DNA of 64,000 bases from Legionella sp. (lineage in GTDB: Bacteria; Pseudomonadota; Gammaproteobacteria; Legionellales; Legionellaceae): contig JAFKHV010000014.1 of NCBI GenBank assembly GCA_017306715.1, positions 1 through 64,000 of the forward strand, written 5' to 3'. Positions 37,107 to 49,107 of the stretch are shown piece after piece. Below the pieces are notes generated by a model that saw only the letters and a program-made list of their open reading frames with translations, did not search any database and was not told the DNA's origin. How positions within the stretch are numbered: position 1 is the stretch's first letter; each line of letters begins with the position of its first letter. The translations under genes and the position numbers were made by a program.

Positions 37107-39248
37107 ATGGATGCTCAAAATTTTAAAAAAACAGGATTTTGGTGGAAAATCAGGCCAATTAGACTCAACAAACTGGTTCTAAACTCCTTATTTTTAAGTG
37201 CGCTCCTTATTGTAATTTTTATCAGTTGGTTCTCTTTTTATCAACTCAAGACACTTTTTGAACTGAATCGCTGGGTCGTCCATACCTATAAAGTGATTCA
37301 AAAAGTAGACAAAAGTTTATTTCTGTTGCGAGAAATCGAAGCTAATGAAATTTCTTACTTTATTACTGGTGATAGTTTGTATCTGAAACATAACGAAATA
37401 CGTTATCCGGAGCTTGAGGATAACTTGAACCATCTCCTCGCGTTAACAGCTGATTATCCCGAACAAAGCAACAGAACTTTACTTTTAAAAAAATTAATGG
37501 ATGAACGTCTTATTTTACTTGGAAAAATCCCTCAACTTAAAGCGCAGAAAGGATTTAATACGCTCGAAGCACTCAATATCATGCACCAAAACACGCAATT
37601 AGCCCAAGAAATTAAATCAATAGGAGAAGAAATTGAGGCCATTGAGCAAGTTCTTCTAAGAGAACGGAGTAATCAGGTTTTAAAACAAAGAAAATCGGCC
37701 AGCTCTATTATAATTTTTGGGAGTATTATTAGTCTGATATTCTTAACTATTCCCTTCACCTTAGCTAATTTTGAATTGATTAACCGCACCATAATTGAGC
37801 ATAAAAGTCGTAAAACGCGTGAGCACTTAAAACAGATTATTGAGCGCACCAGTGACGGTATTGCCGCTTTAGATGAGAAATTTCGTTTTCAAACATTTAA
37901 TCAATATTATCAACAAATCTTTCAAACATTGTTTAAACAATCTTTGTATACAGATATGTCCTTGAGCGATATATCGGTAACCGAAAATAGTCCTTCATCT
38001 TCGTTAGAAAAAAATTGGCTGAGCTCCATAAATAAACATAATAATCTTTCAACCATTGAATTGTTTTATGAAAATCAACTTATTACATTGGAGTTAGAGT
38101 CAAACCAATTAATTAACGATAAAAATGAAAAAATAGGTGTTGTGCATACAATTCGCGATATCACTAACCATATAAGAGAACAGCGCGCACTTAAAGACTC
38201 ATATCAGCAGTTGGAGAGTAGTTTAAAAGCTTTAGAATTGAAAAATCAACAAATAACGATGTTGGTCGATCTAAGTGATATGATGCTCGCGGCAAACTCT
38301 CAACACGAATTAAGCAAGGTAATGGCTAAATATGCGCAAAATCTTTTAGTATTCAGCAGTGGGTATATTTATGTGATGCACCCCTCTAAAAATTATCTTG
38401 AGCAAATTTGTGCGTGGGGAAATCCGACTGCACAAGAAAAGATTTTTGACCCTGATGAATGCTGGGCTATTCGCTTAGGACGACCCCATCGACTTGACAA
38501 TATTCAAACGGGACTCATCTGTGATCATCTACAGCTATTTGATGAAACATCACCGTCAATATTGTGTGTGCCATTAATGGCGCAAAAAGACATCTACGGT
38601 TTGTTGTATATGGAGCTTTCGGAGAATGATAAACAAATTACCCAAGAACAACAATTAGTGATGACCGCATTTACTGAGTTAACTGCATTGGCCATGGCCA
38701 ATGTTCGCCTGAGGGAAAATCTACGTTATCAATCGATTCGGGATCCCATGACTGGACTGTATAATCGTCGCTATCTTGAAGATGCTCTAATTAAGCAAAA
38801 AGATAGGGCGCTCCATGAGCATACCCACTTTGCCCTATTCATGCTGGATTTAGATCATTTCAAAAAAATAAATGATACTTACGGACATGATGCTGGCGAT
38901 GCTGCATTAAAAGAAGTGGGCGAAGTCTTAAAAAATAATGTACGGCCCGATGATATTGCTTCACGGTATGGTGGAGAAGAATTTATTGTCGTTTTAAGTA
39001 AAGTGAATTTGTCACAGGCGAAGGATAAAGCTCAGGAAATCTGCAATGCTGTTGCAAAGTTACATGTAAAATTTGGAGCGCAATCCATCGGCCCTATCAC
39101 CCTCTCTATTGGTTTTGCCATGTTCCCAGATGATCGCACAGAAACTGAAGAGTTAATCGAAGCAGCCGATAAGGCCTTATACTATGCTAAAAAAAATGGC
39201 CGGAACCAAGTAATTGCCTTTAGCGAAATTCACCAGCTAACATCTTAA
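37107..39248 (+). CDS. Membrane diguanylate cyclase with CHASE3, PAS and GAF sensor domains
   Basis: Makes c-di-GMP from GTP. Order over 713 residues: membrane helix (about 22-46), CHASE3-like helical periplasmic domain (about 47-197), second membrane helix (about 198-222), PAS-like domain (about 238-360), GAF domain (about 383-535), and a GGDEF domain to the end. The active site is GGEEF at 622-626, intact. The RPDD at 613-616, five residues upstream, is a canonical inhibitory I-site, so product feedback is expected. No EAL domain. The input signal is unknown. Confidence 0.9.
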   Translation: MDAQNFKKTGFWWKIRPIRLNKLVLNSLFLSALLIVIFISWFSFYQLKTLFELNRWVVHTYKVIQKVDKSLFLLREIEANEISYFITGDSLYLKHNEIRYPELEDNLNHLLALTADYPEQSNRTLLLKKLMDERLILLGKIPQLKAQKGFNTLEALNIMHQNTQLAQEIKSIGEEIEAIEQVLLRERSNQVLKQRKSASSIIIFGSIISLIFLTIPFTLANFELINRTIIEHKSRKTREHLKQIIERTSDGIAALDEKFRFQTFNQYYQQIFQTLFKQSLYTDMSLSDISVTENSPSSSLEKNWLSSINKHNNLSTIELFYENQLITLELESNQLINDKNEKIGVVHTIRDITNHIREQRALKDSYQQLESSLKALELKNQQITMLVDLSDMMLAANSQHELSKVMAKYAQNLLVFSSGYIYVMHPSKNYLEQICAWGNPTAQEKIFDPDECWAIRLGRPHRLDNIQTGLICDHLQLFDETSPSILCVPLMAQKDIYGLLYMELSENDKQITQEQQLVMTAFTELTALAMANVRLRENLRYQSIRDPMTGLYNRRYLEDALIKQKDRALHEHTHFALFMLDLDHFKKINDTYGHDAGDAALKEVGEVLKNNVRPDDIASRYGGEEFIVVLSKVNLSQAKDKAQEICNAVAKLHVKFGAQSIGPITLSIGFAMFPDDRTETEELIEAADKALYYAKKNGRNQVIAFSEIHQLTS

Positions 39249-39348
39249 ACATCGGGTCTTCGTTGCCTGGCGAGACTCGGCACAATCTAATATTATTCCA
39301 GATGATATGCTGGGGGTAAAAAAAGCTTAAAAAATTTATTGATACCCA

Positions 39349-39373
39349 CTTGAATTTTTACTTTCTGCCATTA
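39349..39373 (+). promoter_or_regulatory. Sigma-32-like heat-shock promoter before hsp20
   Basis: CTTGAA, 11 bases, TGCCATTA resembles the sigma-32 pattern (CTTGAA with CCCCATnT). It lies about 35 bases before the hsp20 ATG. Partial -10 match; supported mainly by the gene it precedes. Confidence 0.4.
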
Positions 39374-39412
39374 CGTTCTTATTATCCACTTAATGATAAT
39401 GAGGAGATCATC

Positions 39413-39856
39413 ATGGCTACAGTTAGAAAAACTTATTATCCCCTACATAACCCTGTAGGTACGTTTTTAGATAATTTATTTAATTTGCAACAGGAAGAAG
39501 ATGCATCCTTTGTCGATACAGGTTCATGGGCACCCCCCGTGGATATTAAAGAAGAAGCCGATCGTTTTTTGGTCATTGCAGACGTACCGGGGGTTAAAAA
39601 AGAAGATATTCAAATTTCCCTTGAACAACATATTCTGACCCTTAAAGGTGAGCGATATTTTGAGAAAACAGAGCAAAAAAACAATTTCACTCGGCGTGAG
39701 CGTGGACAGGGACAATTCTATCGTCGCTTCAGTTTACCTCAGACAGCAGACGATGAAAAAATTACCGCTAAATATACACACGGTGTTTTAGAAATTATTA
39801 TTCCGAAAAAAGATGTTGCTACCGAAAAGAGAATAAATATCCAGGTAGATGAGTAA
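39413..39856 (+). CDS. Small heat-shock protein Hsp20
   Basis: ATP-independent chaperone. 147 residues from the ATG at 39413, which has GAGGAG 8 bases upstream. Alpha-crystallin domain from about residue 40: WAPPVDIKEEADRFLVIADVPGV, GVLEIIIPK. The C-terminal tail (KRINIQVDE) carries the usual I-x-I/V anchor. A hairpin terminator follows. Confidence 0.93.
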   Translation: MATVRKTYYPLHNPVGTFLDNLFNLQQEEDASFVDTGSWAPPVDIKEEADRFLVIADVPGVKKEDIQISLEQHILTLKGERYFEKTEQKNNFTRRERGQGQFYRRFSLPQTADDEKITAKYTHGVLEIIIPKKDVATEKRINIQVDE

Positions 39857-39870
39857 TATCTGTCGCGATA

Positions 39871-39905
39871 CGGATGGTTAGTTCAAAATGACCATCCGGT
39901 TTTAC
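39871..39905 (+). terminator. Intrinsic terminator of hsp20
   Basis: Arms CGGATGGT and ACCATCCG around a 12-base loop, then GTTTTACTT, fifteen bases past the stop codon. It slightly overlaps the end of the convergent Sel1 gene. Confidence 0.6.
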
Positions 39906-40222
39906 TTAGTATTCATATTACCATCGAGCATCTTCGCCGCAACTAGGGCATCCGGTTGACCTGCATTGGCAGCTGCAGAAATCCAGAACCATGCTTTTTT
40001 ACGATCCTCGACAACGCCTTTGCCGTAGTAATACATATAACCGACCGCATATTGAGCATCAGGCAGGCCTTTTACTGCCAAGGGTTTTAAACGTACAAAT
40101 GCCCGTCGATAGTCTTCAACCCGAAAGCTGTTAATTCCCTCGCGTAAATTTAACGTATTACTGAAGCAAGAAACCAATAATGGAAAAATACACACCAGGA
40201 TTATCTTTAAAATCAATTTCAT
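39902..40222 (-). CDS. Sel1-repeat lipoprotein
   Basis: 106 residues. Lipobox LLVSC near residue 19 makes it a lipoprotein. Two Sel1-like helical repeats follow (LPDAQYAVGYMYYYGKGV, then RKKAWFWISAAANAGQPDAL). Only four bases after gspC, so it is cotranscribed and perhaps a periplasmic partner of the type II secretion system; that link is inferred from spacing. Confidence 0.8.
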   Translation of the reverse strand: MKLILKIILVCIFPLLVSCFSNTLNLREGINSFRVEDYRRAFVRLKPLAVKGLPDAQYAVGYMYYYGKGVVEDRKKAWFWISAAANAGQPDALVAAKMLDGNMNTK

Positions 40223-40226
40223 GGAT

Positions 40227-40724
40227 TTAGTCCCCTTCCAATGGTTTTGCTACCGGCTCAAAATTTAATTCACTTTTGGGTAATGACAAGCTCTCTAATA
40301 CCCCATGACGCTCAACGACAATTCCTTGCACGGTGATCTTTTTGATAATTGCATCACCCGGGATTTTATCATTCAGACGATATACACGCTCTTCGCCGTT
40401 TGCAGCGCGAATAATGACCTGGGAGTTCGACCCTGCAACCAGGATGCCCACTACAGTAACATTCAGCAAGGATTTTTTGACCGTATTTTCATTTAATTCA
40501 GTAACATAAGCACCAAAAAGTGAAGAATTAAATAATTCTTTATAAGAAATATTCTGCGCAATTGGAAATCCAACCGCGGGCGCTTGAGTTTCTAATCCAT
40601 CTGGCCGTAAACGTAAAGTGCTTAACTGATAAATTATCAGGACGCCAAAAAATGCAATCAATATCCAGCTTATTTTTTGCGCATGCTTGGGTGATAACCA
40701 TGATTGAAAATCTAGTTTTATCAT
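40227..40724 (-). CDS. lspC: Type II secretion inner-membrane protein GspC (LspC)
   Basis: 165 residues. Short cytoplasmic tail, one membrane helix (about 18-37), linker, and the homology-region domain (LFNSSLFGAY onward, with LLNVTVVGILVAGSNSQVII) that contacts the secretin. No PDZ domain, so a short GspC. It lies apart from other gsp genes, as lspC does in Legionella. This gene recruits the secretin to the T2SS platform. Confidence 0.87.
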   Translation of the reverse strand: MIKLDFQSWLSPKHAQKISWILIAFFGVLIIYQLSTLRLRPDGLETQAPAVGFPIAQNISYKELFNSSLFGAYVTELNENTVKKSLLNVTVVGILVAGSNSQVIIRAANGEERVYRLNDKIPGDAIIKKITVQGIVVERHGVLESLSLPKSELNFEPVAKPLEGD

Positions 40725-40817
40725 TAAGAGGTTCCATGCCGTGATCTTTAAGAAACGCGTGGTTCTTAATATTATATTTTAATTTCAAATGGGCTAATGT
40801 AGCATTAAATACATTCC

Positions 40818-40846
40818 TTGCCTATGGATCTCAGGCACACTAGAAT
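40818..40846 (+). promoter_or_regulatory. Promoter of the cystathionine synthase/lyase gene
   Basis: TTGCCT, 17 bases, TAGAAT, about 38 bases upstream of the ATG. Confidence 0.5.
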
Positions 40847-40884
40847 TAAAGCCCTTACCGGCCGATGTAATAAAAGGACTAATT

Positions 40885-42036
40885 ATGAGCAAAAATCATT
40901 TTGACACACGAGCAATTCATGCAGGCCAAGAGCCCTGTCCCGCTACTGGTGCGGTAATGACCCCCATCTATGCAACTTCGACCTATAAACAAAAAGCACC
41001 AGGTGAACATCTTGGCTATGAATATTCCCGTACTCATAACCCCACGCGCAAGGCTTATGAACAATGCATTGCTAATCTTGAATCAGGCCAACATGGGTAT
41101 GCCTTTGCCTCAGGGATGGCAGCGATTGATACGGTTATGAACCTGTTAAATGCAGGTGATCATGTCATCGCAACGGATGATCTTTACGGCGGTTCTTTTC
41201 GTCTATTTGATAAAGTAAAAACACGTACCGCCAATCTTGATTTTTCTTTTGTTGATATGACGGATGCGGCCAATATTACCGCGGCAATTACCCCAAAAAC
41301 ACGGCTGATCTGGGTTGAAACCCCCTCTAACCCGATGTTAAAGCTTGCTGACTTAAGAAAAATCGCCAACATCGCAAAACAACACCAGCTTATCAGCGTA
41401 GTTGATAACACCTTTGCTACCCCATGCTTACAACGACCACTGGAATTAGGTTTTGATTTAGTAATGCATTCAGCAACTAAATACTTAAATGGTCATTCCG
41501 ACGTGATTAATGGTATTGTCGTTGTTGGCGATAACCCTGCTTTGGCTGAGCAAATGAGTTTTTTACAAAATGCTTGCGGCGCAGTCGCAGGACCTTTCGA
41601 TAGTTTTTTAGTTTTGCGTAGTCTTAAAACGCTGTCGTTACGTATGGAGCGCCATTGCAGCAACGCACTTGAATTAGCACATTGGCTTGAGGCACACCCT
41701 AAAGTGAAAAAAGTAATTTATCCAGGTCTACCCAGTCATCCGCAACATCATTTAGCACGAGAGCAAATGGCCGCTTATGGCGGCATGATTTCAATAGTCC
41801 TTGAAGGAGGATTAGCACAAGCCAAACGCTTTTTATCGCGCTGCGAGCTCTTCACCCTAGCTGAAAGTTTGGGAGGAGTAGAGAGTTTAATCGAACATCC
41901 GGCGATTATGACGCACGCTTCAATTCCGCAAGAGCAACGTCAAGCACTTGGTATTGAGGATGCGTTTATCCGCTTGTCGGTAGGCATTGAACACATTTCT
42001 GACCTAAAAGCTGATTTAAGTCATGCTTTTGAATAA
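40885..42036 (+). CDS. Cystathionine gamma-synthase/lyase family PLP enzyme
   Basis: 383 residues. PLP lysine in [23 protein letters not shown] phosphate-binding loop, and [23 protein letters not shown] near the end, which resembles gamma-lyases and gamma-synthases. It acts in sulfur amino acid metabolism; sequence alone does not separate synthase from lyase, so no symbol is given. dapD follows 17 bases later. Confidence 0.9.
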   Translation: MSKNHFDTRAIHAGQEPCPATGAVMTPIYATSTYKQKAPGEHLGYEYSRTHNPTRKAYEQCIANLESGQHGYAFASGMAAIDTVMNLLNAGDHVIATDDLYGGSFRLFDKVKTRTANLDFSFVDMTDAANITAAITPKTRLIWVETPSNPMLKLADLRKIANIAKQHQLISVVDNTFATPCLQRPLELGFDLVMHSATKYLNGHSDVINGIVVVGDNPALAEQMSFLQNACGAVAGPFDSFLVLRSLKTLSLRMERHCSNALELAHWLEAHPKVKKVIYPGLPSHPQHHLAREQMAAYGGMISIVLEGGLAQAKRFLSRCELFTLAESLGGVESLIEHPAIMTHASIPQEQRQALGIEDAFIRLSVGIEHISDLKADLSHAFE

Positions 42037-42053
42037 ATTGGGGGGAGAAAACC

Positions 42054-42878
42054 ATGCATGCATTGCAGAATATTATCGAGTCGGCCTTTGAAGAACGCCA
42101 TAAATTTACGCTAGATAATGCGCCAAAGGAAATAGTGGCTGCGGTCAATGAAGTAATTTCCTGTCTGGATAATGGTCAGATAAGGGTGGCGGAAAAAATT
42201 AATGATACTTGGGTTGTACATGAGTGGGTAAAAAAAGCGGTCTTACTGTCTTTTAAGTTGTTTACGAACACGGTAATTGATGGTGGATTTTGCCAATTTT
42301 ACGATAAAGTACCTTTAAAATATGAACAGTATTCCGAACAAGAACTTAAAGATGGGGGCGTACGTATCGTTCCGCATGCGATGGTTCGTCGCGGTGCTTT
42401 TATTGCTAAAAATACCGTACTCATGCCTTCTTATGTCAATATTGGCGCATTTATCGATGAGGGAGTCATGGTTGATACTTGGGCAACCGTTGGCTCATGC
42501 GCGCAAATTGGTAAAAATGTACACATATCTGGGGGTGCTGGTATTGGGGGAGTTCTTGAGCCACTGCAAGCAAATCCGACGATCATTGAGGATAATTGTT
42601 TTATCGGTGCGCGCTCCGAAGTAGTTGAAGGCGTGATTGTAGAACGCAATTCAGTGATCTCTATGGGCGTTTTTTTAGGACAAAGCACCAAAATTTACAA
42701 CCGCCAAACAGGCGAAATTACCTATGGCCGCATCCCTGCAGGATCGGTTGTTGTCGCCGGAAATTTGCCCAGCAAAGACCAAACACATAGTTTATATTGT
42801 GCAGTCATTGTGAAGCAGGTCGATGAACAAACGCGTAATAAAGTAAGCATCAATGAATTATTGAGAACCAGCCTATGA
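42054..42878 (+). CDS. dapD: Tetrahydrodipicolinate N-succinyltransferase
   Basis: Succinylates THDP in the lysine/meso-DAP pathway. 274 residues with the left-handed beta-helix hexapeptide repeats ([20 protein letters not shown], then [20 protein letters not shown]). GGGGGAGA precedes the ATG. The stop overlaps the dapE start by 4 bases. Confidence 0.95.
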   Translation: MHALQNIIESAFEERHKFTLDNAPKEIVAAVNEVISCLDNGQIRVAEKINDTWVVHEWVKKAVLLSFKLFTNTVIDGGFCQFYDKVPLKYEQYSEQELKDGGVRIVPHAMVRRGAFIAKNTVLMPSYVNIGAFIDEGVMVDTWATVGSCAQIGKNVHISGGAGIGGVLEPLQANPTIIEDNCFIGARSEVVEGVIVERNSVISMGVFLGQSTKIYNRQTGEITYGRIPAGSVVVAGNLPSKDQTHSLYCAVIVKQVDEQTRNKVSINELLRTSL

Positions 42879-44014
42879 TCAATGAGCTCAAGGAGCTACT
42901 TGCCAAACTTGTAGAATTCCCATCAATCACCCCTGATGATGCTGGATGTCAAGGCTACATGATTGACTATCTGGAACAGCTTGGCTTCAGCTGTCAACAG
43001 TACAATAAGGGGTGCGTGAGTAATTTCTTCGCGGTGTACGGTAACTGTGGCCCCTTGCTGGTATTTGCAGGACATACGGATGTCGTCCCCGTGGGAGAAC
43101 TTGCACAGTGGGATAACGCTCCGTTCTCATTAAAAGAAATCGATGGTTTTCTCTATGGTCGTGGCACAGCCGACATGAAAGGCAGCCTTGCATGTATGCT
43201 CCTTATGGCTAAACGTTTTGTTCATAATTATCCTCATTTCAATGGACAATTAGGTTTCCTTATCACCAGCGGTGAGGAAGGCGATGATTATGATTTGGGC
43301 ACTCCTTATGTCATGGAGCAATTAACGCGTCAAGGGATTCATATTGACTATTGTATTGTTGGTGAGCCTTCAAGCACCGAAATTACGGGTGATGTAATTA
43401 AAATCGGACGACGGGGCTCGCTTACAGGAAAAATTGAACTTTATGGTAAACAGGGCCATGTCGCCTACCCCCATCTGGCAGAAAATCCAATTCATACAGT
43501 CGCCCCCGCTCTTTTGACCTTAACCCAAAAAAAATGGGATATGGGCAATGAGTTTTTTCCGCCAACTTCCATGCAAATTACCTGCATTAATGCCGGAGGT
43601 CATGCAGGGAATATCATCCCGGGTCAATTGTTTATGCAACTTAACTTTCGTTACTCAACCGAACAAAATTATGAGCAATTACAAGAGCATGTGGAACTTC
43701 TTTTTGCCCAACACGATTTAAACTTTAGAATCACCTGGCGTCTAAGTGGTAAACCATTTCTTACGTCTCATGGTAAATTATTGACCTATACCCAAGAAGT
43801 TATCCAGCAACAAATGGGGATAGCTCCTGAGCTATCAACCAGCGGTGGTACCTCTGATGGCCGTTTTATCGCGCCCTATGGTGTCGAAGTTATTGAACTT
43901 GGCCCCGTTAATGCCACGATACATCAAGTCAACGAACGTGTTGCCTTCGTAGATTTAGTCAATTTGGAAGAACAATATTATCAAATCTGTAAAAAACTAT
44001 TATTGGAGAACTAA
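42875..44014 (+). CDS. dapE: Succinyl-diaminopimelate desuccinylase
   Basis: Zinc M20 peptidase releasing [16 protein letters not shown] (metal His), [13 protein letters not shown] (metal Asp), [10 protein letters not shown] and the VGEPSS segment are present, along with the C-terminal [12 protein letters not shown] and [12 protein letters not shown]. 379 residues. Coupled to dapD; together they supply the DAP used by MurE. Confidence 0.95.
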   Translation: MINELKELLAKLVEFPSITPDDAGCQGYMIDYLEQLGFSCQQYNKGCVSNFFAVYGNCGPLLVFAGHTDVVPVGELAQWDNAPFSLKEIDGFLYGRGTADMKGSLACMLLMAKRFVHNYPHFNGQLGFLITSGEEGDDYDLGTPYVMEQLTRQGIHIDYCIVGEPSSTEITGDVIKIGRRGSLTGKIELYGKQGHVAYPHLAENPIHTVAPALLTLTQKKWDMGNEFFPPTSMQITCINAGGHAGNIIPGQLFMQLNFRYSTEQNYEQLQEHVELLFAQHDLNFRITWRLSGKPFLTSHGKLLTYTQEVIQQQMGIAPELSTSGGTSDGRFIAPYGVEVIELGPVNATIHQVNERVAFVDLVNLEEQYYQICKKLLLEN

Positions 44015-44081
44015 CTACCTGGCACCGGTTTCGACTATACTGTTAATTGGTTAATTACAAATCAAAAACCAGGAGCTAAGA

Positions 44082-44387
44082 ATGAATGGATGCAGAATGA
44101 GCCCCGTAGCTTTGGGCCTATCTTTTGGTGTGCTGTGGGGAATTAGTATTCTCATGGTGGGTTTAGCCGCAACTTATTATGCTTACGGCCATGATTTTGT
44201 CGTATCAATGGGTAATCTCTATCCAGGATATACCCCCTCCGTACGCGGTAGTTTACTGGGTGCATTTATTGCGTTTATTGATGCCTTTATCATGGGTTTT
44301 TTAATCGGCTGGCTCTACAATAAATTTACACGCTGCACCTGTACCTGCTGTAATAAACCCGCCGAACAGAAAGATTTAACACCCTAG
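44082..44387 (+). CDS. Small two-helix membrane protein (YPGY motif)
   Basis: 101 residues with two membrane segments (about 12-33 and 57-83) separated by a loop containing MGNLYPGYTPSVRGSL. The C-terminus is Cys-rich (RCTCTCC). It resembles a group of small bacterial membrane proteins sometimes labelled holin-like; function unknown. Independent of dapE by 67 bases. Confidence 0.75.
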   Translation: MNGCRMSPVALGLSFGVLWGISILMVGLAATYYAYGHDFVVSMGNLYPGYTPSVRGSLLGAFIAFIDAFIMGFLIGWLYNKFTRCTCTCCNKPAEQKDLTP

Positions 44388-44483
44388 TGTCATACGATAG
44401 AACCGGGCTTAAGAAGTTAATTGAAGTTAAATATTCTCAACGTATCTAACTTTAGCCTTTTAGCGCCATTGGGTAGAACCTTC

Positions 44484-44506
44484 ATCCCGCGACGTGCTCG
44501 CGGGAT
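44484..44506. repeat. Perfect 9-bp inverted repeat
   Basis: ATCCCGCGA and TCGCGGGAT around CGTGC, in a 267-base gap. GC-rich against an AT-rich background, so probably one copy of a dispersed palindromic repeat. Not a convincing terminator because no T-run follows. Confidence 0.5.
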
Positions 44507-44654
44507 CATCAATATACAAGCCCTGGATTTTATGAATCTGTCCTTAAGAATATGAGCCTGAAACTCTTTTTATCTTGAGAATCAGTACAGGTAGTTAAAA
44601 GCTTAATTATTAGGTAAACTACACCATTGCTTTAACTCCAGTTAGACATTACCC

Positions 44655-45405
44655 ATGCTCGCTGCTACTACTTTAAAAATTCTGTTTGCCTGTTCCATTT
44701 TTGCAGTGATTCTGCTTGCCGGATGGTATCCGTTCAAAAAGCGGATTAAAGACGATTCTCATATCGACTTCCCCATAGGAGAAACACTGGCCACTGGCGT
44801 TTTTCTGGGTGCTGCCATGCTTCACATGCTGCCGGAAGCCAATTCGTTATTTCAACATCGAGGTTTTCATTATCCTTTTGCCTTCATTATCACCGGTGCG
44901 GTTTTCCTAATTTTTTTATGGTTTGAGCATTTAGGCAAAGAACTATATCATCATCACAATGCGGAACATCCAGCATTTGCATTACTGGCTTGGGGGATGT
45001 TATCCGTACATTCATTAATGCTTGGCGCGGCACTAGGGCTTGCGCATCACAATTCCCTGATTATTATGCTTTTTTTGGCAATTATCACGCACAAATGGGC
45101 TGAAAGTTTTGCAATAGCAGTTCAATTGAATAAAAGCTCGATGACTACGAAACAATCGTTAATTTTTTTCAGCCTATTTAGTCTGATGACGCCTTTAGGG
45201 ATTTATTGCGGATGGTATTTTGGTCATGGTATTGAAACCGATTCTCTGTTTGACCCAATCTTGATGTCAGCATCTGCAGGTACTTTTCTTTATTTAGGCA
45301 CGCTCCATGGTCTTGAACGTTGTGTCATGGTGGAACGATGTTGCAATTTATCAGATTTCAGCTTTGTAATAATTGGTTTTTCATTGATGGCAGCAGTGGC
45401 AATTT

Positions 45406-45413
<8 letters not shown>
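44655..45413 (+). CDS. ZIP-family divalent metal transporter
   Basis: 252 residues, about eight membrane segments. The variable loop has a His run (YHHHNAEH), and the metal-site helices LSVHSLMLGAALGLAHHN and IITHKWAESFAIAV have the HS and HKxxE patterns of ZIP proteins. Probably zinc or iron uptake; substrate not determinable. Overlaps maf by 8 bases. Confidence 0.87.
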
Positions 45414-47290
<1,877 letters not shown>

Positions 47291-47297
47291 ATAGTCG

Positions 47298-47323
47298 CCT
47301 CACCCCTATCGATAAGGGTGAGG
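47298..47323. terminator. Hairpin after eno
   Basis: Arms CCTCACCC and GGGTGAGG enclose a TATCGATA palindrome. Eight bases past the eno stop; downstream sequence is A-rich, not T-rich, so it may be a processing or rho-aided end. Confidence 0.4.
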
Positions 47324-47441
47324 TGAATAAAAATACCGAAAAAAATCAAAGCCTAACCATCATCTTGCATCTTTAGTACAAATCTCTTCTATAATTTACA
47401 ACAAATAGCGAAATAACGAGCACCATGTATGAGGTTTGTTC

Positions 47442-48254
47442 ATGAGTATTACGAAGCAGGAAGAACAATCTAATTTACGTTTGGAAGAGCGTAAACAACA
47501 TTTTAACCATCAAGGGATTTTTTGTTTGCTACCAGAAGAGTCAATCGCCCAGTTAGCACTTTTAGCAAAAGAAATTAACGTTGCTCCTGATGAAATAGTG
47601 GCCAGCGAGGGCGAATTATTGGACGGCTTTTTTCTCATTGTTTCGGGCGAAGCGACGGTAACTAAATCATTAAAACGCATACAAAAAACAAACCCTAAAT
47701 TTATTACGACTTTAGGCCCGAACGAATCGATTGATTTAGTCGAGGCAGGATTTCAATCAACACATGGAATTCGCAGCGGTACCGTTACTGCAACTTCACC
47801 CATGGTATTACTGTATATCAATCTTTTTGATTTCTATCACTTTCTTAAAAATCACGAAACGATTTATCCCTCATTAAAAACTGCGGCAGAACGTTTTCTG
47901 CTCTTACACTTAATTTATAAAACACCTTTCTACCATCAAATCCTTGAGCCCCAGGTTACGCACCCGAATCCAAAATTCCAAATATCAGAAATAATTGCGA
48001 AGGATGATACAGAACAGATGATTTTTCAACGAATTAATGATAAAAAAGAAGAAGAAGAATTTGTGTTGCAAGAATTAGTTAGCTTAACAGAAAAGGAACT
48101 TCAACGTATTGCATTTCAAGTCAAAGCTTTAGGAATCACAGGCTATGGATTTATTCTCCCAGAGAATAAATCTGAGCAAGAACCGGAAACCATAAGCTTG
48201 ATGAAAAAAATTGCTCATTTTTGGAAAGGGAAAGCCCGGAGTGAAAACAAATAG
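47442..48254 (+). CDS. Cyclic-nucleotide-binding-domain protein
   Basis: 270 residues from the ATG at 47442, which has GAGGT upstream. Residues about 30-145 form a cNMP-binding fold (VASEGELLDGFFLIVSGEATV) without an obvious DNA-binding helix-turn-helix in the remainder. The C-terminal half is acidic and charged. It overlaps the HlyD-like gene by 14 bases, so it is the first gene of the exporter operon and may regulate it at protein level. Ligand binding is untested; the Arg of the phosphate-binding cassette is not clearly present. Confidence 0.7.
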   Translation: MSITKQEEQSNLRLEERKQHFNHQGIFCLLPEESIAQLALLAKEINVAPDEIVASEGELLDGFFLIVSGEATVTKSLKRIQKTNPKFITTLGPNESIDLVEAGFQSTHGIRSGTVTATSPMVLLYINLFDFYHFLKNHETIYPSLKTAAERFLLLHLIYKTPFYHQILEPQVTHPNPKFQISEIIAKDDTEQMIFQRINDKKEEEEFVLQELVSLTEKELQRIAFQVKALGITGYGFILPENKSEQEPETISLMKKIAHFWKGKARSENK

Positions 48255-49101
48255 ACTGTTCCACTTATTTTTACCACTATTAATTTGGCTGCTGAGCAGT
48301 TGTAGTGACAACAATTTATCCACCTTCTCAGGTTACGCTCAAGGTAAATTTACCTATATATCGGCTAATTCTTCCGGAACTCTTGCAGAGCTCAATGTAA
48401 AGCCAGGGGAATTTGTTAAAAAGGATCAATCGTTATTTATTTTAGAACCTTATCCTGAAAATACGGAACTATCCGCTGCAAAAGCGCGGGTGCAGCAAGC
48501 TCAAGATGAGAGAAGTAAGGCCGAAGCAGCACTGCAATTACAGAAAAAACTTTACGCTCGCAATCAGTTACTCTATCGCAAAGGTGTTTTATCCAAAGAA
48601 GAATTGGAGCAGACCACTAAAGAATATCAATCAGCCGTATCGAGTCAACAAGCTGCCGCAGCAAATCTTCTAGCCGTAGAAGCCCAGTTAAAAAAGGCCA
48701 ATTGGGCGACTTCACAGAAAATCGTAAAAGCGCCGGTAGAGGGTCTCGTATTTGATACCTACTTTTCACCCTTTGAGAAAGTTGGCGAAGGGAAACCGAT
48801 TCTGGCATTGCTCACGCAAAATGCCCTCAGAATTATTTTTTATGTCCCAGAACCTGTCTTAAGTAAACTTAAATTGCAACAAAGAGTGGATGTATACACT
48901 TCGGGTAGAAGCGATCCCATAGCCGCACGTATCAGCTATATTTCACCACGAGAAGAGTATACACCACCGATTATTTTCAGTGAGCAGGAACGAGAAAAGC
49001 TTGTATTTCGTGTAGAAGCTTTACCCGATACCCAACCCATACCCCTACATCCGGGTCAACCTTTAACCGTAAAATTGTTGGAACGCGCAACTGAATCTTG
49101 A
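48241..49101 (+). CDS. HlyD-family periplasmic adaptor, lipoprotein type
   Basis: 286 residues from a GTG start. Signal ends in lipobox LLSSC. Lipoyl-like half (GTLAELNVKPGEFVKKDQSL), alpha-hairpin coiled coil (about 75-150), second lipoyl half (KAPVEGLVFDTYFSPFEKVG), and beta-barrel. The adaptor of an ABC-2 exporter, like YhiI/YbhG. Lipidation of the adaptor is the notable feature. Confidence 0.83.
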   Translation: MKTNRLFHLFLPLLIWLLSSCSDNNLSTFSGYAQGKFTYISANSSGTLAELNVKPGEFVKKDQSLFILEPYPENTELSAAKARVQQAQDERSKAEAALQLQKKLYARNQLLYRKGVLSKEELEQTTKEYQSAVSSQQAAAANLLAVEAQLKKANWATSQKIVKAPVEGLVFDTYFSPFEKVGEGKPILALLTQNALRIIFYVPEPVLSKLKLQQRVDVYTSGRSDPIAARISYISPREEYTPPIIFSEQEREKLVFRVEALPDTQPIPLHPGQPLTVKLLERATES

Positions 49102-49107
49102 TTTATA

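Noticed and set aside
40845..40884. FliA-type -10 (GCCGATG) before the cystathionine gene
   Set aside because: The TAAA lies only 10 bases away rather than 15, and a good sigma-70 promoter is present.
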